NCBI RefSeq assembly: GCF_000187465.1
Contig: NZ_GL732439.1
Span: 211,341 to 275,340 of the forward strand
DNA: 64,000 nt
Reading direction: 5' to 3'
Origin: Streptococcus infantis ATCC 700779
GTDB lineage: Bacteria; Bacillota; Bacilli; Lactobacillales; Streptococcaceae
Shown here piece after piece: positions 1 to 9,335 of this stretch (the stretch's first letter is position 1; each line of letters opens with the position of its first letter). The notes below the pieces were generated by a model. It saw only the letters and a program-made list of their open reading frames with translations. It was not told the DNA's origin and did no database searches. The position numbers were made by a program, and so were the translations under genes.

Positions 1-329
1 CAGATAGTGATCACTTGAATATCTGCCAAGTTGCTGTTGGAAATGACAAAACAGTACAAATCGTGGCAGGTGCTCCAAATGCGCGTGTCGGTTTGAAAAC
101 TATTGTAGCTCTTCCAGGAGCTATGATGCCAAAAGGCAATCTCATTTTCCCAGGTGAACTTCGTGGTGAAAAGAGTTTTGGGATGATGTGTAGTCCTCGT
201 GAACTTGCCTTGCCAAATGCTCCACAAAAACGTGGTGTTATTGAATTATCAGAAGACCAGGTAGTTGGAACACCCTTTGACTCAGCTACACACTGGACTC
301 GATTACCAACGACAACAGCGAATTGTTGA
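1..329 (+). CDS. ytpR: YtpR-family tRNA-binding domain protein, 3' part
   Basis: C-terminal part of a small protein with an EMAP/Arc1p-type (OB-fold) tRNA-binding domain like that at the N-terminus of PheT. The frame is open to the window edge: DSDH precedes LNICQVAVG, so the TTG at 15 is not the start. The segments QIVAGAPNAR and MCSPRELAL are typical of this OB-fold. It ends at TGA 327-329. The family is about 200 residues, so roughly half is missing. The precise cellular role is not well established. Family assignment is from recognised motifs. Confidence 0.8.
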   Translation, partial: DSDHLNICQVAVGNDKTVQIVAGAPNARVGLKTIVALPGAMMPKGNLIFPGELRGEKSFGMMCSPRELALPNAPQKRGVIELSEDQVVGTPFDSATHWTRLPTTTANC

Positions 330-403
330 GTGTGTAACTTTGCTCGTGAAATCCTAGAAATCTTTTGGCGAAAGTTTTTTAAGTCTTGAATTGTGCACCT
401 AGT

Positions 404-432
404 TTGACAATTCAGGACAAATGAATAACCAT
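404..432 (+). promoter_or_regulatory. Possible promoter of the CPBP protease gene
   Basis: TTGACA at 404-409 is a consensus -35 box, but the -10 about 17 bp later is poor (around 425-432). A clear ribosome-binding site (GAGGAG, about 449-454) precedes the ATG at 464. Only the -35 is convincing. Confidence 0.3.
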
Positions 433-463
433 GTCGCCCTACTAACGTTGAGGAGAAATATTT

Positions 464-1135
464 ATGCCTGATTTTGCTAAAATAGATAAAAAGTCTGTAT
501 ATACTACGATCATTGGTTTGTTTCTAATGGCAGCGTTGTCTTTGACAAAGATAATACCTGAACTTTCTTTGTCAGGTCTCACTGTACTGATTGGTATTCT
601 CTTTTTCTTTGTTCTTGAACATTTTGATAAAAAATCACATATAGAATCAGGTTTGCGCTTTAAATCATTTTTCGATGATTTGAAAAAACAAGGGGTAATT
701 CTTTTGGTCTTGCTTCCTGTAGGAACCGCTGCAGCAACTTTGCTTATCGGCGATATGATATTTAAGGGCGCTTTTGCTAGTCATATTTTGGGAAGAACGG
801 ATGGTATGTTATCCTTCGATAAAATACCGCTCCTTATGGTTCAAATAGTAATCGCAGCCTTGGGGGAAGAAATTGCATGGAGAGGTTTCTTTCTTGGTAA
901 GTCAATGAGAATTATACCATTTTGGCTTTGTGCCATTCTATCTTCTTTATTGTTCGCGATAGCCCATATTTCTAGTGGAAGCGTTGGGCTTGTAAGCTAC
1001 GATATTTTCATGATTTTTGTTGATAGTATCATCTATGCAATGATTTATAAAAAGTCTGGGAATTGTTTGATTTCTACACTTTCTCATATTCTTGGAAATG
1101 CAACAGGAATTCTTTTGCTAATGATGTATAGCTAG
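464..1135 (+). CDS. CPBP (CAAX/Abi) family intramembrane metalloprotease
   Basis: A 223-residue integral membrane protein with about six hydrophobic segments and the CPBP signature: EEIAWRGFF (EExxxR, residues about 136-144), FAIAHIS and a late SHILGN histidine motif. These Glu/His residues form the active site of intramembrane proteases of the Rce1/Abi fold. In streptococci such proteins often sit near bacteriocin genes as self-immunity factors, but no bacteriocin gene is visible here. It stands alone downstream of ytpR with its own GAGGAG ribosome-binding site. It is one of three divergent CPBP proteins in the window. Family is secure, substrate unknown. Confidence 0.82.
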   Translation: MPDFAKIDKKSVYTTIIGLFLMAALSLTKIIPELSLSGLTVLIGILFFFVLEHFDKKSHIESGLRFKSFFDDLKKQGVILLVLLPVGTAAATLLIGDMIFKGAFASHILGRTDGMLSFDKIPLLMVQIVIAALGEEIAWRGFFLGKSMRIIPFWLCAILSSLLFAIAHISSGSVGLVSYDIFMIFVDSIIYAMIYKKSGNCLISTLSHILGNATGILLLMMYS

Positions 1136-1186
1136 ACAGATTTTAATGTTATCTAGCTAATAAAGGATTTTCATTATAGGGAGGAA

Positions 1187-1249
1187 ATGGTCACTATCAG
1201 CAAAAGAGGGCTAGATGACTTGATTTATAAAAGTAAGGAATCTTGCTAA
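1187..1249 (+). CDS. 20-codon ORF with strong RBS, possibly a truncated gene start
   Basis: ATG at 1187 is preceded by GGGAGGAA, a near-perfect Shine-Dalgarno sequence at good spacing. It encodes MVTISKRGLDDLIYKSKESC and stops at 1249. It lies just upstream of an IS-end scar, so it may be the surviving 5' end of a gene cut by insertion and deletion. No family recognised. Coding status is uncertain. Confidence 0.25.
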   Translation: MVTISKRGLDDLIYKSKESC

Positions 1250-1276
1250 AAACTTGAATAATAAAAAGCATTGTTT

Positions 1277-1356
1277 TGTACAGACCCCAAAAAGTTAGAC
1301 AATTAATTTATCCAAAGGATTTAGTTCTGTATTGCACAAGACGGAGTCCTTTTGCT
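1277..1356. mobile_element. Remnant of an IS3-family (IS150-like) end
   Basis: TGTACAGACCCCAAAAAG followed by TTAGACAATTAATTTATCC resembles the terminal inverted repeat of streptococcal IS3-family elements (reverse complement: GTCTAACTTTTTGGGGTC). The adjoining TTGCACAAGACGGAGTCC also resembles the 3' end of such elements. No transposase ORF remains, so this is a scar of about 80 bp. Assignment is from memory of the terminal sequence. Confidence 0.45.
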
Positions 1357-1373
1357 ATCTTTATAAGTTTTAC

Positions 1374-1571
1374 ATGATTTACTTGTGGTTTATCCTCATA
1401 ATTTCCATAATGGCTATCGGTATTTTATCCCTTGGAGTAGTAGCTGGTATGGGAGGAAAACTTACGTTTGGTTTCTTTGTTTTATCTTTTTTAGGTGTAG
1501 TTCTATTTAGTTTCTATATTTTTAGTATTCTAAAAGAGATAAAGGAATTAAAGCAAATAAAAGGTAAGTGA
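1374..1571 (+). CDS. Small hydrophobic protein, two predicted membrane segments
   Basis: The frame opens at a TTG (1332) inside the IS scar, so the first methionine after it, ATG 1374, is the more sensible start (65 residues). There is no good ribosome-binding site. The product has two hydrophobic helices (about 3-25 and 30-50) and a basic, Lys/Glu-rich tail (ILKEIKELKQIKGK). It may be the remnant of a gene disrupted by the IS. No family recognised. Confidence 0.35.
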   Translation: MIYLWFILIISIMAIGILSLGVVAGMGGKLTFGFFVLSFLGVVLFSFYIFSILKEIKELKQIKGK

Positions 1572-1793
1572 ATAGATAGACGTAATCTAATTTGAATTGT
1601 CTTTATCTGGGCTATACATCCGTATCTTGAACAGGTTACTAAAAAGTTACTAAAATTTGAAAAATGAGTCTATTTTGAAAGATTCAAAAGTCCTAAAACC
1701 CTATTAAATCAAGGATATAAGATTTAAAAAGTGTATTCATAGAACTGTTTAATCACTAAAAGTGATTTATAATCTTTGACAGAGGGAAATAAG
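1572..1793. other. Intergenic region: tandem decamer and possible operator/promoter
   Basis: It holds a tandem GTTACTAAAA repeat (about 1637-1660), an inverted repeat AATCAC-taaaa-GTGATT at 1751-1767, and TATAAT at 1768-1773. The inverted repeat fills the spacer region of the likely promoter of the next gene and could be an operator. No -35 box is obvious. Nothing else coding seen. Confidence 0.35.
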
Positions 1794-2555
1794 ATGGCAA
1801 AAAATGTAGTCATTACAGGTGCAACATCAGGTATTGGTGAAGCCATTGCGCGTGCTTATCTAGAAAAGGGTGAGAATGTTGTACTCACAGGGCGTCGAAC
1901 AGAAAGACTCGAGGTCTTAAAAAACGAGTTTTCAGAAGCCTTTCTGAATCAAAAAGTCTGGACCTTTCCATTAGATGTTACAGATATGAGCATGGTAAAA
2001 ACTGTTTGTTCAGAAATTTTAGAAACTGTAGGTCAGGTTGATATCTTGGTCAATAATGCTGGACTGGCTCTAGGTTTATCGCCTTATCAGGACTATGAAG
2101 AGTTGGATATGTTGACCATGCTGGATACCAATGTCAAGGGTTTAATGGCGGTTACGCGTTGCCTCTTGCCTTCCATGGTAGCAGCTAATCAAGGGCATAT
2201 TATCAATATGGGTTCTACTTCAGGGATTTACGCCTATGCTGGTGCAGCAGTCTATTCAGCAACCAAGGCTGCAGTTAAAACTTTTTCAGATGGGCTTCGG
2301 ATTGACACCATTGCGACAGATATCAAGGTGACCACTATTCAGCCAGGAATTGTAGAGACTGATTTTTCAAAAGTCCGTTTCCATGGAGATGAGGCACGGG
2401 CGGCGACAGTCTATCAGGGACTCGAAGCTTTGCAGGCGCAAGATATCGCTGATACTGTCGTTTATGTGACCAGTCAACCACGTCGTGTGCAAATCACCGA
2501 CATGACTATCATGGCCAATCAACAAGCAACTGGATTTATGATTCACAGAGATTAA
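1794..2555 (+). CDS. SDR-family NAD(P)-dependent oxidoreductase (YdfG-like)
   Basis: A classical short-chain dehydrogenase/reductase of 253 residues. Near the N-terminus is the TGATSGIGEA dinucleotide-binding loop (TGxxxGxG), followed by TGRR (likely NADP preference), NNAG, the catalytic Ser in GSTSG and the YSATK (YxxxK) motif. It resembles YdfG, which oxidises L-serine and 3-hydroxy acids or reduces carbonyls, but the substrate here is not established. An upstream TTG at 1776 is in frame; ATG 1794 follows an AGAGGGA ribosome-binding site and is preferred. Monocistronic, closed by a terminator. Confidence 0.85.
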   Translation: MAKNVVITGATSGIGEAIARAYLEKGENVVLTGRRTERLEVLKNEFSEAFLNQKVWTFPLDVTDMSMVKTVCSEILETVGQVDILVNNAGLALGLSPYQDYEELDMLTMLDTNVKGLMAVTRCLLPSMVAANQGHIINMGSTSGIYAYAGAAVYSATKAAVKTFSDGLRIDTIATDIKVTTIQPGIVETDFSKVRFHGDEARAATVYQGLEALQAQDIADTVVYVTSQPRRVQITDMTIMANQQATGFMIHRD

Positions 2556-2564
2556 CATTATTTA

Positions 2565-2593
2565 AAAAAGTTACAAATTTTGTAACTTTTTTT
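2565..2593 (+). terminator. Rho-independent terminator after the SDR gene
   Basis: AAAAAAGTTACAAA pairs with TTTGTAACTTTTTT and ends in a T-run. The same T-rich tract lies at the usual distance upstream of the ssbB cin-box, so the two signals overlap. Confidence 0.7.
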
Positions 2594-2600
2594 GATTTCC

Positions 2601-2608
2601 TTCGAATA
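2601..2608 (+). promoter_or_regulatory. Competence cin-box (ComX/SigX promoter) of ssbB
   Basis: TTCGAATA, a close match to the late-competence box TACGAATA that replaces the -10 for alternative sigma factor ComX. It is preceded by a T-rich stretch (about 2586-2597) as in pneumococcal late genes. AGGAGG follows at 2616-2621 and the ssbB ATG at 2629. Confidence 0.82.
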
Positions 2609-2628
2609 AATAAGTAGGAGGATGAAAA

Positions 2629-3024
2629 ATGTATAATAAAGTTATTATGATTGGACGTTTGACGTTTACACCAGAATTGCACAAAACCAACAATGACAAG
2701 TCAGTGGCTCGTGCGACTATTGCTATTAATCGTCGTTTCAAGGACCAAAATGGGGAACGTGAAGCTGACTTCATCAATATTGTTGTCTGGGGGAAACTTG
2801 CAGAAACCTTGGCTAGCTACGCGACTAAAGGCAGTCTCATTTCTGTCGATGGGGAGCTTCGTACCCGTAAGTTCGAGAAGAATGGTCAGACCAACTATGT
2901 GACCGAGGTTCTCGCTACAGGCTTCCAACTTTTAGAAAGTCGTGCCCAACGTGCTATGCGTGAAAATAATGCAGGCCAAGACTTAGCAGATCTAGTTTTG
3001 GAAGAGGAGGAACTTCCCTTCTAA
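2629..3024 (+). CDS. ssbB: Competence-induced single-stranded DNA-binding protein SsbB
   Basis: An OB-fold SSB of 131 residues, shorter than the replicative SsbA, with the DLVLEEEELPF acidic tail that recruits partner proteins. The DNA-binding fold covers about residues 1-105 (MYNKVIMIGRL, FINIVVWGK). In pneumococcus SsbB coats and stores internalised single strands during transformation. Size, the ComX-type promoter and its place just upstream of groESL all match pneumococcal ssbB. Expression is expected only during competence, and terminator hairpins isolate it from groES. Confidence 0.93.
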   Translation: MYNKVIMIGRLTFTPELHKTNNDKSVARATIAINRRFKDQNGEREADFINIVVWGKLAETLASYATKGSLISVDGELRTRKFEKNGQTNYVTEVLATGFQLLESRAQRAMRENNAGQDLADLVLEEEELPF

Positions 3025-3028
3025 AATG

Positions 3029-3213
3029 ATAGGAGGCTGGGACAAAAGTCCTAGCCTCTCAATTGTCTTTGGATTGTCGAGCAAGACGCAGTGGTTGAGT
3101 GGACTCTACTACGCTGATTTCATCAGCTTTTACAGCTCTACAAAACTGTGCGGAGGTGGGACGACGAAATCGAATTCTAACGAATTACCGATTTCTGTCC
3201 CACTCTCTTTTTT
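3029..3213. repeat. Composite intergenic repeat with two terminator-like hairpins
   Basis: Hairpin 1 (3033-3058) pairs GAGGCTGGGAC with GTCCTAGCCTC. Hairpin 2 (3156-3203) pairs GTGGGAC with GTCCCAC, encloses a CGAAATCG/CGATTTC stem and is followed by a T-run to 3213, giving a strong terminator. A small GCTGA/TCAGC hairpin lies between them (about 3113-3127). The layout looks like a dispersed mitis-group intergenic repeat of the SPRITE type, but I cannot confirm the family name. A 74-codon frame across it is not credible. Confidence 0.55.
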
Positions 3214-3236
3214 ATGCTATAAATCAGACTTTTTTC

Positions 3237-3264
3237 TTGACTATTTTTGACCAAGTGATACAAT
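3237..3264 (+). promoter_or_regulatory. groESL vegetative promoter
   Basis: TTGACT (3237-3242), a 16-bp spacer and an extended -10, TGATACAAT (TACAAT 3259-3264). The CIRCE operator begins 12 bp further on, over the transcription start region. Confidence 0.7.
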
Positions 3265-3275
3265 AGAACTATGGT

Positions 3276-3302
3276 TTAGCACTCATACACAAAGAGTGCT
3301 AA
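3276..3302 (+). promoter_or_regulatory. CIRCE operator (HrcA binding site)
   Basis: Exact match to TTAGCACTC-N9-GAGTGCTAA. HrcA binds CIRCE and represses class I heat-shock operons until misfolded protein titrates GroEL away. No CtsR heptad repeat is visible next to it, so this groESL looks HrcA-controlled only. Confidence 0.97.
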
Positions 3303-3331
3303 TGATATGATTGTATTATGGAGGAAGACAA

Positions 3332-3616
3332 ATGTTGAAACCATTAGGCGACCGTGTGGTCTTAAAAATTGAAGAAAAAGAAGCAACTGTTGGGGGATTC
3401 GTCCTCGCAAAATCAGCCCAAGAAGAAACGAAAACCGCTACAGTAGTGGCTACTGGACAAGGTGTTCGTACCTTGAGCGGTGAGCTAGTTGCTCCAAGTG
3501 TAAAAGCTGGAGATCATGTTTTAGTTGAAGCTCATGCGGGTATTGATGTCAAAGATGGGGATGAAAAATACCTCATCGTGGGTGAAGCTAGTATCTTGGC
3601 AATCGTTGAAGAATAG
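3332..3616 (+). CDS. groES: Co-chaperonin GroES (Hsp10)
   Basis: 94 residues. Forms the heptameric lid of the GroEL folding chamber. The N-terminus [12 protein letters not shown] and the lid-forming middle region are typical. The mobile loop region (about 17-32) reads [16 protein letters not shown]. An in-frame TTG at 3311 lies upstream of the ribosome-binding site, so ATG 3332 after GGAGGA is chosen. First gene of the CIRCE-controlled groES-groEL operon, 15 bp before groEL. Confidence 0.97.
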   Translation: MLKPLGDRVVLKIEEKEATVGGFVLAKSAQEETKTATVVATGQGVRTLSGELVAPSVKAGDHVLVEAHAGIDVKDGDEKYLIVGEASILAIVEE

Positions 3617-5251
<1,635 letters not shown>

Positions 5252-5259
5252 TAAATAAA

Positions 5260-5293
5260 AACAGGTAGAAATCATGATTTCTACCTGTTTTTT
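5260..5293 (+). terminator. Terminator of groESL
   Basis: AACAGGTAGAAATCA pairs with TGATTTCTACCTGTT and is followed by a T-run. It faces serS on the other strand and could serve both operons. Confidence 0.85.
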
Positions 5294-5337
5294 AACATGA
5301 TATGCAAAAGAGGAAGTTATGCTTCCTCTTGTTTATT

Positions 5338-6612
5338 TTATGGTTTGATAACTTCAGCTCCACCCATGTATGGACGAAGGACTTCAGGAATAGTAACAGA
5401 ACCATCTTCGTTTTGATAGTTTTCAAGAATAGCAGCAACGGTACGTCCAACAGCAAGTCCAGAACCGTTCAAGGTGTGGAGAAGTTTAACCTTACCATCG
5501 GCTTCATCACGGTAGCGGATTTGGGCACGACGTGCTTGGAAATCTTCTGTATTTGAACAGCTTGAGATTTCACGGTAAGTATTTTGTGCTGGGATCCAAA
5601 CTTCCAAGTCGTAAGTCTTAGCAGCTGAGAAGCCCATATCTCCTGTTGAGAGAGCTACCACACGGTATGGAAGGTTGAGTTTTTGAAGGATATTTTCAGC
5701 GTTGGCTGTCATTTTCTCCAATTCTTCATATGACTCTTCAGGTTTAGCAAATTTCACCATTTCAACCTTGTGGAATTGGTGCAAACGGATTAAACCGCGA
5801 GTATCGCGACCAGCAGAACCAGCTTCAGAACGGAATGATGGACTCATAGCAGTAAAGTAGATTGGCAGTTCCTTACCATCGATGATTTCATCACGGTAGT
5901 AGTTAGTCAAAGGTACTTCAGCTGTAGGAATGAGGACATAGTTGGTATCGCTGATCTCAAAAGTATCATCCTTAAATTTTGGATAATTTCCGGTACCAAA
6001 CATAGAATCATGGTTAACCATGTAAGGGGTGATGACTTCAGTATAACCTTCTTTTCCGTGTTCATCCAACATAAAGTTGTAGATGGCACGTTCCAAACGA
6101 GCTCCGAGGCCTTTATAGAAGAGGAAACGAGCTCCAGTGACTTTTCCACCACGTTCCCAGTCAAGAATACCAAGGTCTTCTCCGAGATCCCAGTGGGCTT
6201 TTGGTTCAAAGTCAAACTCACGAGGAGTTCCCCAACGGCGAACTTCTACGTTATCATCTTCGTCTGCCCCAATAGGAACACTGTCAGCTGGAATATTTGG
6301 AAGAGTAGTGGTAAATTCTGTCAATCTAGCATCGATTTCAGCTAATTCTGCATCGAGTGCTTTGACTTCGGCAGATAGGGTTTGCATGGCAGCAATCTTA
6401 TCATCGGCATTTTCCTTATTGCGCTTAGCTTGAGCAATTTCAGCAGAAACCGTGTTACGCTCTGCCTTGAGGGTTTCAACCTTAACCAAGATGTCACGAC
6501 GTTTAGCATCGATTTCTTTCATCTCGTTCAAGATAGCAGCATCTACACCACGTGTAGCCAATTTTTCTGCGACAGCATCAAAGTCTGTACGAATACGTTT
6601 GATATCTAGCAT
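5338..6612 (-). CDS. serS: Seryl-tRNA synthetase
   Basis: 424 residues. Charges tRNA-Ser (and tRNA-Sec where present) with serine. The N-terminal coiled-coil arm (about 25-105, rich in Lys/Glu/Ala) grips the long variable arm of tRNA-Ser. The class II catalytic core follows, with motif 2 ([21 protein letters not shown]) and motif 3 ([15 protein letters not shown]) near the end. The open frame runs upstream to 6696 through the T-box leader; ATG 6612 after AGGAG gives the standard N-terminus MLDIKRIR. Controlled by the T-box leader upstream. Confidence 0.97.
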   Translation of the reverse strand: MLDIKRIRTDFDAVAEKLATRGVDAAILNEMKEIDAKRRDILVKVETLKAERNTVSAEIAQAKRNKENADDKIAAMQTLSAEVKALDAELAEIDARLTEFTTTLPNIPADSVPIGADEDDNVEVRRWGTPREFDFEPKAHWDLGEDLGILDWERGGKVTGARFLFYKGLGARLERAIYNFMLDEHGKEGYTEVITPYMVNHDSMFGTGNYPKFKDDTFEISDTNYVLIPTAEVPLTNYYRDEIIDGKELPIYFTAMSPSFRSEAGSAGRDTRGLIRLHQFHKVEMVKFAKPEESYEELEKMTANAENILQKLNLPYRVVALSTGDMGFSAAKTYDLEVWIPAQNTYREISSCSNTEDFQARRAQIRYRDEADGKVKLLHTLNGSGLAVGRTVAAILENYQNEDGSVTIPEVLRPYMGGAEVIKP

Positions 6613-6629
6613 ATAAACTCCTTTATGAA

Positions 6630-6816
6630 AAAAGCACACCTGACAAAGCGTTGGAGTGGCAGAGCCACGGTTCCATCCAACTTCACAGGTGTGCACTTGA
6701 TTCTGTATTTGATTTAAAACAACGGTAGAATTTCACCTATCTCTCCTATCTGCTCGCAGCACCCGCAGACTTTCTGGAAGAAGAGGATAACCTACTTATC
6801 CGTTTCTATGATTATA
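6630..6816 (-). promoter_or_regulatory. T-box riboswitch leader of serS
   Basis: On the minus strand the leader carries the T-box TGGAACCGTGGC (plus-strand 6664-6675) and then a terminator pairing GCACACCTG (6694-6686 region) with CAGGTGTGC (6642-6634), followed by TTTTTT. Stem I has GATAAGTAGG near the start, and the 3' side reads GGTGAAATTCTACCG. The triplet UCU followed by A (6729-6727) fits a serine specifier codon. Uncharged tRNA-Ser would pair with specifier and T-box and favour the antiterminator. Confidence 0.93.
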
Positions 6817-6839
6817 CTAAAATTTCTATTTTTTTGCAA
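6811..6839 (-). promoter_or_regulatory. serS promoter
   Basis: Minus strand: TTGCAA (6839-6834), 17-bp spacer, TATAAT (6816-6811). It overlaps the 3' end of the DUF956 gene, so serS has its own promoter despite the tight spacing. Confidence 0.75.
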
Positions 6840-7197
6840 ATAGATTTTTGATTTTACGACCGATGATTTGGAGTAAGGTTGGAAGCTTCACAACCTTTTC
6901 ATTTCCGATTTTTTCCCGAGCAATTTTAAGAATTTTTCCGGAGTCTTTTGAGGCAAAGAGGAATTTTCCTTGGTCTGTAAAAACTTCAAAATGACGACTA
7001 ACCTTACGGCCTGAAACATTGGCTCCGATTTGATTAACGCTAGACCATGGGATTTGAATATAATCCTCAATATTGCGATCCGAGTAAAACTCCAAGGCTT
7101 GGTCTCCTACCAGAAATTTTCCAACTTTTCCTTGTATAGATAGGTAAGAAGTTCCAGTAGTTTGTAAGTCAACGACTTTATTGAGAGATTGTGCCAT
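6826..7197 (-). CDS. DUF956 family protein (ManO-like)
   Basis: 123 residues, whole length matching DUF956, a small PH-like domain family. Some members (ManO) are linked with mannose-PTS regulation, but no PTS genes are near here. Features are an aromatic core (YIQIPWSSVNQIGANVSG) and a basic C-terminus (IIGRKIKNLFAKK). It starts 2 bp after the lysC stop codon and is presumably translated from the lysC transcript. The function in this locus is not known. Confidence 0.7.
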   Translation of the reverse strand: MAQSLNKVVDLQTTGTSYLSIQGKVGKFLVGDQALEFYSDRNIEDYIQIPWSSVNQIGANVSGRKVSRHFEVFTDQGKFLFASKDSGKILKIAREKIGNEKVVKLPTLLQIIGRKIKNLFAKK

Positions 7198-7199
7198 GT

Positions 7200-8564
7200 T
7201 TAGTCTTCCTTACTTTCACCGAAAAATGCTTGGTAGAGAGCCTTAAGAGCCGCTTTTTCTTGGTCTTTGTGGACAACGAACATGATAGAAACTTCACTAG
7301 AACCTTGTGACATCATTTGAATGTTGATATTGTTTTCAGATAAGGCACGAGTGGCTGTAGCAGTTACCCCGATATGGCGCTTCATTTTTTCGCCAACAAT
7401 CATGATGATAGACAGGTCATGTTCGATTTCAGCGTGGTCGACCTCTGCTTTTTGAACAAGTTGACGGAGGATTTCTTCCTCTTTGATTGGTGTAAGCTCG
7501 CGCTCACGAAGGATGATAGACAGGTCATCGATACCTGTAGGCATGTGTTCCCAACCAATATTCAGATCTTCTAGAATTTGAAGTACTTTACGACCAAAAC
7601 CAACTTCACGGTTCATGAGGTACTTAGACATATTGATGCTGACAAAACCAGAATCACCAGCAATCCCCACTACTGGGAATTCATCACTACTGTGTTTCAG
7701 AACGATGCGAGTACCTGGATGGTCAGGATTATTGGTATTTTTGATAACAAGAGGGATTTTCCCGCGGTAGGCTGGAAGGAGTGCTTCGTCATGTAGTACA
7801 GAGAAACCTGCATAGGCCAATTCCCGCATTTCACGGTAAGTCAATTCAGGGATTGAGTGTGGCTTGTGAATGATACCAGGGTGGGCAGCGAAAATTCCGT
7901 CAACATCAGTAAAGTTTTCATAAAGGTCAGCTTTAACTCCAGCTGCGATAATTGAACCAGTAATATCTGATCCACCACGAGAGAAGGTACAGATTTGATC
8001 TTCCTTGGTCACGCCAAAGAATCCTGGGATAACTAGAACTTCTGTACCATTATTGAGCTCTTCAATTTTATCATAACTTGAAGGAATGATGCGAGCATTT
8101 CCAGGTTCGCTTGTAACAACAATACCAGCCTCTCGTGGATGAACATAGCGAGCTTCTAATCCATTTTGGTTAAAGTAAGCCGCAATGAGTTTAGCGTTGT
8201 TATTTTCCCCTGCAGCAAGGAAGGTATCGTAAAGAAATTCATTGTTTTCAATTGGAAGGGTAGCGAGAGTTCGGATGCTTTTAGAGATTCGTTCTAAAAC
8301 AGCTGGTTTAAGCCCTAGTTCGCTAACCATTGCAGCGTAACGATCGATAATCCAATTTTGACTAGCACTGATATCATTTCCTGCTACATAATCACGATAA
8401 TATTTAATCAAAGCATCCGTAACCTTGGTATCTTTAGCATCGCGCTTTCCTGGTGCAGATACAACTACAAAACGACGTTCAGGGTCACTTTTTACAATGT
8501 TTAAAACCTTTTTCAATTGGCTTGCAGAGGCGAGTGAACTTCCTCCAAATTTTACAACCTTCAT
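7200..8564 (-). CDS. lysC: Aspartate kinase
   Basis: 454 residues, monofunctional. Phosphorylates L-aspartate, the first step towards lysine, threonine, methionine and diaminopimelate-type intermediates. N-terminal kinase domain with KFGGSSLA (residues 5-12) and SRGGSDITG. Two C-terminal ACT domains (from about residue 305) carry feedback control: VGIAGDSGFVSINMSKY and IMIVGEKMKRHIGVT. RBS GGAG precedes ATG 8564. DUF956 follows 2 bp downstream. Confidence 0.93.
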   Translation of the reverse strand: MKVVKFGGSSLASASQLKKVLNIVKSDPERRFVVVSAPGKRDAKDTKVTDALIKYYRDYVAGNDISASQNWIIDRYAAMVSELGLKPAVLERISKSIRTLATLPIENNEFLYDTFLAAGENNNAKLIAAYFNQNGLEARYVHPREAGIVVTSEPGNARIIPSSYDKIEELNNGTEVLVIPGFFGVTKEDQICTFSRGGSDITGSIIAAGVKADLYENFTDVDGIFAAHPGIIHKPHSIPELTYREMRELAYAGFSVLHDEALLPAYRGKIPLVIKNTNNPDHPGTRIVLKHSSDEFPVVGIAGDSGFVSINMSKYLMNREVGFGRKVLQILEDLNIGWEHMPTGIDDLSIILRERELTPIKEEEILRQLVQKAEVDHAEIEHDLSIIMIVGEKMKRHIGVTATATRALSENNINIQMMSQGSSEVSIMFVVHKDQEKAALKALYQAFFGESKED

Positions 8565-8592
8565 AAAAACTCCTCAGTTTGTATTTTATACG

Positions 8593-8621
8593 ATTATAGC
8601 AGAAAGAAGGGCTTTTTTCAA
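8593..8621 (-). promoter_or_regulatory. lysC promoter
   Basis: Minus strand: TTGAAA (8621-8616), 17-bp spacer, TATAAT (8598-8593), about 28 bp before the lysC start codon. Confidence 0.72.
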
Positions 8622-8665
8622 TCTGCAATAGGAAAGGCTCATCTGATGAAAGGAGTTGGGGGAAG

Positions 8666-9226
8666 ATGATTAAAAGAGTGGTTTGTTTAATCTTGCTAGT
8701 CCTTACCTTCATGATGATTCCTACAAATATCGGAGCCAGTTCTCATCCTCTTCCCAGTGGTCGTTTGAACGGAGAAGAATTAGCGATGGAGTATGCGCAG
8801 GAGCGTCAGATTTCAGTTGAGAGGGCTAAAATTATCTTATCTATCGGCTTGTCAGATAGTAAGGCAAGGACCTATCGAATTCTCTCTGAAAAGCTTATCG
8901 TCAATCCTAACTATGAAGCTAGAGTCAAGTTTTATTGTCGAACAGATGAAAGTGGACAATATAGAGGAATCACGAAACTCTTAGCTACAAGTCTGGTTAA
9001 CAAGGACGGAGACAAGGAAGCTCCTTTTACAGGCAATCTTTTTGCCTACCTTGAAGATCCAAATCGTATTTTTTACATGGTTTCAGGAGAATTTTACTAT
9101 AAAGGATCCAACCAAGAACAGCTCTATCAGAGAGAAGGAGGGCGAATGCTTGAAGTGATTTATGATTTCATGGATGATACAAGTACTGGTTTTCCTGTAT
9201 TTTTAGAGACCAAACTAAGGTTTTAA
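8666..9226 (+). CDS. Predicted secreted protein of unknown function
   Basis: 186 residues with a clear signal peptide: basic MIKR, a hydrophobic core LILLVLTFMMI and a likely cleavage after IGASS (about 25). There is no LPxTG anchor and no lipobox. The mature part has an early Arg/Glu-rich helical region, then a beta-rich region with two Tyr-rich patches (FYMVSGEFYYKG). Good RBS (GGAG) before ATG 8666. Divergent from lysC and followed by its own terminator. No family recognised. Confidence 0.6.
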   Translation: MIKRVVCLILLVLTFMMIPTNIGASSHPLPSGRLNGEELAMEYAQERQISVERAKIILSIGLSDSKARTYRILSEKLIVNPNYEARVKFYCRTDESGQYRGITKLLATSLVNKDGDKEAPFTGNLFAYLEDPNRIFYMVSGEFYYKGSNQEQLYQREGGRMLEVIYDFMDDTSTGFPVFLETKLRF

Positions 9227-9256
9227 AATCGGCCGAGACACTTTCGGTCGATTTTT
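9226..9256 (+). terminator. Terminator after the secreted-protein gene
   Basis: AAATCGGCCGA pairs with TCGGTCGATTT (one G-T pair), followed by a T-run. It separates this gene from the fab cluster. Confidence 0.8.
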
Positions 9257-9259
9257 CTC

Positions 9260-9300
9260 TTGTCTTATAAACAAGAAAAAGATATACTTTGAAGATAAAA
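9260..9300 (+). promoter_or_regulatory. fabM promoter, with a weak FabT-like site
   Basis: TTGTCT (9260-9265), 17-bp spacer, TATACT (9283-9288). TTTGAAGATAAAA (9288-9300) just after it is one mismatch from the FabT core TTTGA-N3-TCAAA, so weak FabT control of fabM is possible. Confidence 0.55.
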
Positions 9301-9335
9301 TATTTTAATCAGCTTTTTAAATTAAAGGAGTGGCT

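Noticed and set aside
1332..1373. TTG start of the small membrane ORF
   Set aside because: This part is IS-end sequence without RBS; the first internal ATG (1374) is more plausible.
3026..3250. 74-codon open frame between ssbB and groES
   Set aside because: Lies across hairpin-forming repeat DNA including a strong terminator; no domain and no homology recognised.
5907..6433. Frames on both strands inside serS
   Set aside because: Overlap a clear seryl-tRNA synthetase; none has a recognisable domain.
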